This document shows positions 4,440 through 6,102 of a stretch of 6,102 nt of DNA, piece by piece. The first letter of the stretch is position 1. Every line of letters begins with the position of its first letter. The notes beneath the pieces were generated by a model that was given only the letters and a program-made list of their open reading frames with translations, was not told where the DNA came from and ran no database searches. Origin of the DNA: Thermoplasmata archaeon (lineage in GTDB: Archaea > Thermoplasmatota > Thermoplasmata > Lutacidiplasmatales > UBA184); the NCBI GenBank assembly GCA_030044695.1, contig JASIDM010000138.1, positions 1 through 6,102 on the forward strand, read 5' to 3'. Both the position numbers and the translations under genes were made by a program.

Positions 4440-5747
4440 CTACACGCCGACCAGGAGGAGCACGAAGAGCGTCCCGACGGTCATCAGGGTGAGAGGGAGG
4501 CCGACCCTGGCAAACTCGCGGAGGCCGATCCGAAGCCCGGCGCGCTCGGCCTGCTGGACCACGATCAGGTTGCTGGCGGCCCCCAGCAGCGTGAGGTTGC
4601 CGGCCAAGGTGCTCCCCGCGGCCAGGGCGACCCAGGCGTAGGCCGCGCCGGGCCCGTAGCCGAGCTGGTGGAGCAACGGGATCTGCAGGCCGACCCACGG
4701 GACGTTGCTCACGAGCTGCGAGCCCCCGAGGCTCGTCAGGAGGATCGCGCCGGTCGCCCGCACCGGCTGGCCGGGTCCGGGGATCGGCACGATGTGCTGG
4801 AGGCTCCCGACGACCCCGCCGGCCGTGGCGCCCGCGACCACGACGAACAAGGCCGCGAACAGGACCAGGATCGACCAGTCGACCCGGGCGAAGAGCGTCG
4901 CCCTCGCGGGACTGGCGAGCAGCATCGCCACGGCGCCGCCGAGCGCGACAGCGTACAGGGGGACCGGAGGGCCGCGCGTGACGGCCGAGGTGACGTCGAC
5001 GGTGATCAACGCCACCATGGTGACCGGGAACACCGCGAGAACGGGGGAGCGGCGAACGAGGGCGAACAGGGACCGCGGCGGGAGCAACGGCACCGAGGGC
5101 GTCGAGTTCGCCGCGCCGGTCCCGGCCTGGGTCTCGAGCCGACGACCGTAGACCCGACGGAGGTACCACGCCCCGAGACCTAGGTTGAGGACGGTCGGCA
5201 CGAGCAGGTACCTCAGGAACGTCGCCACGGGCGCGGTCATGCCGCTCTCGAGGGAGACCAGCAGGTTCTGGGGATTCCCGAACGGCGTGAGCACGCTCCC
5301 GACCGTGACCGAGAACGCGAGGGTCAGCAGGAGCGGCTCGGCCGCGACCCGAAGCCGGCGCGCCAGGGAGAACAGCAACGGGACCCCGACGAGCACGAGG
5401 GCGTCGTTCAGGACGAACGCCGAGAGGACGCCGAAGGCGACGAAGACGACGGCGGGGAGGTTGCGGACCGTCCCCGCGCGCCCGAGGATCCAGCGGCCGA
5501 GGTGGTCCAGGGCGCCCGCCTGCTCCAGGCCGGCGGCGAACAGGAAGAGCGAGAACAGGAACACGAGGATCGACAGGTTCGAGGCCACGGCCGCGGACGC
5601 TTGGGTGGGCGAGAGGACCCCGACGGCGACCGTGACGAACGCCCCGGTGGCGAAGAGCACCCAGACCGACGGCCCCCGTCGGAGCAGCTGACGGGCGATG
5701 ACGGCCGCCACGGTACCTCCCAGCACCGCGGCGGCGAGCGCGGTCAA
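4440..5747 (-). CDS. ArsB/NhaD-superfamily (COG1055/SLC13-like) ion permease
   Basis: The 435-residue protein has about eleven hydrophobic segments, a secondary transporter of the ion-transporter superfamily that includes ArsB arsenite pumps, NhaD antiporters and SLC13 anion carriers. Two halves carry matching motifs, as expected for the inverted-repeat fold: VLNDALVLVGVPL (112-124) with TPFGNPQNLLV (154-164), and SNVPWVGL (347-354) with GSTLAGNLTLLGAASNLIV (378-396). The central loop at about 200-235 is hydrophilic. The GNPQN form is closest to the uncharacterised YbiR-like branch rather than to classical ArsB, so an arsenite role should not be assumed. No arsR, arsA or arsC gene lies nearby. 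The start is a TTG at 5747 with GGGAG 11 bases upstream. It was chosen because it keeps the first membrane helix; a GTG at 5711 with a GGGAGG site would remove most of that helix. Substrate and coupling ion are unknown. Confidence 0.9.
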   Translation of the reverse strand: MTALAAAVLGGTVAAVIARQLLRRGPSVWVLFATGAFVTVAVGVLSPTQASAAVASNLSILVFLFSLFLFAAGLEQAGALDHLGRWILGRAGTVRNLPAVVFVAFGVLSAFVLNDALVLVGVPLLFSLARRLRVAAEPLLLTLAFSVTVGSVLTPFGNPQNLLVSLESGMTAPVATFLRYLLVPTVLNLGLGAWYLRRVYGRRLETQAGTGAANSTPSVPLLPPRSLFALVRRSPVLAVFPVTMVALITVDVTSAVTRGPPVPLYAVALGGAVAMLLASPARATLFARVDWSILVLFAALFVVVAGATAGGVVGSLQHIVPIPGPGQPVRATGAILLTSLGGSQLVSNVPWVGLQIPLLHQLGYGPGAAYAWVALAAGSTLAGNLTLLGAASNLIVVQQAERAGLRIGLREFARVGLPLTLMTVGTLFVLLLVGV

Positions 5748-5758
5748 CGGTCGCGGTT

Positions 5759-5763
5759 CTCCC
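5759..5763 (-). promoter_or_regulatory. Ribosome binding site before the permease TTG start
   Basis: The minus strand reads CCGGGAGAAC, with GGGAG 11 bases before the TTG at 5747. The spacing is longer than usual. It is the main support for using the TTG rather than a downstream GTG. Confidence 0.35.
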
Positions 5764-5807
5764 GGCAGGTACGTCCCCTGCCTCGAGGCACCGCAGCTCG
5801 TCCGGTT

Positions 5808-5814
5808 CCTAAGG
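5808..5814 (-). promoter_or_regulatory. Possible TATA-like element CCTTAGG for the permease
   Basis: The only AT-containing island upstream of the permease is the palindrome-like CCTTAGG (minus strand), about 61-67 bases before the TTG. Transcription starting about 26 bases downstream would leave a leader of roughly 38 bases that includes the GGGAG site. Because the element is near-symmetric it could also fire toward the plus strand, but no credible plus-strand gene follows. Confidence 0.35.
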
Positions 5815-5980
5815 CCGCCTCCTCAGTCCGGGCAGGGTGGTCGGTCGAGGTTCGGCCCCCTGGGAGCGCCGTTGCCGGGCCGAGGCTCGCGAGGACGTAC
5901 GTGAGCCATCCCTACCGCGATCCCCGTGCCGCGAGCGACCGACGCTGGCCAGTGTGGCGATGCCGCGATTCGCCCGGCGG

Positions 5981-6000
5981 GCGCGCCCACGGTGGCGCGC
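5981..6000 (-). terminator. GC hairpin overlapping the stop codon of the right-end gene
   Basis: GCGCGCC (plus strand 5981-5987) pairs with GGCGCGC (5994-6000) around CACGGT, a 7-bp all-G/C stem. On the minus strand it begins at the last base of the TAG stop (6002-6000) of the preceding gene. No T-run follows, so termination or 3'-end protection is only inferred from position. Confidence 0.35.
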
Positions 6001-6102
6001 TACGGGGACCCCGAATCCCAGGCCGTCTCCACTCGATCGACCCGCTTGTTGAGGATATCGAGGAGTCGGACCAGCGTGTTCGTCCGGTTCTCCAGGCTCT
6101 CG
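6000..6102 (-). CDS. C-terminal fragment of an unknown protein with a heptad-like tail
   Basis: Reading the minus strand from the right edge gives 33 residues before a TAG at 6002-6000; the start lies beyond the window. The visible sequence includes LENRTNTLVRLLDILNKRV and ends WDSGSP. Hydrophobic residues recur every three or four positions (Leu, Leu, Leu/Leu, Ile/Leu, Val, Val) with charged residues between them, as in an amphipathic helix or a short C-terminal coiled coil that could support oligomerisation. Leu and Arg codons end in G or C, as in neighbouring genes. The family cannot be told from so little. The next gene on the same strand, the permease, begins 252 bases further on. Confidence 0.6.
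   Translation of the reverse strand, partial: ESLENRTNTLVRLLDILNKRVDRVETAWDSGSP

Larger units (their letters stand above)
5748..5999. other. Intergenic region without a convincing gene
   Basis: This 252-base gap lies between two minus-strand genes. It contains the likely permease promoter (5808-5814) and ribosome binding site (5759-5763), and a hairpin at its far end (5981-6000). An open plus-strand frame at 5837-6052 encodes only an Arg/Pro-rich low-complexity peptide and overlaps the real minus-strand gene at 6000-6102. I see no tRNA-like or other structured RNA. Confidence 0.5.

Noticed and set aside
4072..5169. Minus-strand open frame (365 codons) spanning part of the permease and the ATL gene
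   Set aside because: It is Arg/Pro/Ala-rich with no domain, out of frame with the permease and antisense to the ATL gene.
4440..5747. Calling the permease an arsenite efflux pump (arsB)
   Set aside because: The superfamily match is clear, but the GNPQN motif points to the uncharacterised YbiR-like branch and there is no arsenic-resistance neighbour.
5837..6052. Small plus-strand open frame (71 codons) placed about 26 bases after the CCTAAGG element
   Set aside because: The spacing would suit a leaderless gene, but the peptide is Arg/Pro-rich low complexity and it runs antisense into the better-supported gene fragment at 6000-6102.

Overview
The window is GC-saturated and densely coded on both strands, with short gaps between genes. 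The best guess for the host is a high-GC archaeon, possibly from the terrestrial Thermoplasmatota. The main argument is that the few AT-containing islands (such as CTTAAG at 891-896) sit about 26-31 bases upstream of plausible start codons, as archaeal TATA boxes do. One of them leaves essentially no 5' leader. This is inference: no rRNA or other marker gene is present, and a high-GC bacterium is not excluded.

Layout. Positions 1-144 hold the Ser/Thr-rich C-terminus of a larger, probably exported protein. Two strong hairpins (162-186 and 221-243) separate it from a convergent VOC-fold (glyoxalase/bleomycin-resistance-like) gene at 258-725 on the minus strand. A 196-base divergent promoter region follows. 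It leads into a two-gene plus-strand ABC exporter operon: an ABC-2-like six-helix permease (922-1647) and its ATPase (1657-2550), which carries CcmA-like motif variants. Seventeen bases downstream, the operon meets two minus-strand genes read in the order cupin (3042-3947), then AHSA1/SRPBCC protein (2568-3017). A second divergent region (3948-4104) separates the cupin from a plus-strand alkyltransferase-like (ATL) protein (4105-4413), a DNA alkylation damage sensor in which Trp replaces the catalytic Cys. The ATL gene converges on a minus-strand ArsB/NhaD-superfamily ion permease (4440-5747). A 252-base gap with no convincing gene follows. The window ends in the C-terminus of a minus-strand protein with a short heptad-like tail (6000-6102).

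How the genes work together. The only clear functional unit is the ABC permease and ATPase pair. The cupin and AHSA1 genes are probably co-transcribed. The VOC, AHSA1, cupin and ATL proteins are all single-domain or small proteins of the kind often met in stress or small-molecule handling, but nothing in the sequence ties them into one pathway. I see no mobile element, CRISPR array, tRNA or rRNA, and no convincing new multi-gene system. The items most worth a second look are the CcmA-like ATPase, the cysteine-free ATL protein with a shortened helix-turn-helix region, the cupin with an unrecognised N-terminal domain, the apparent leaderless GTG start, and the GC hairpins at all three convergent gene junctions.
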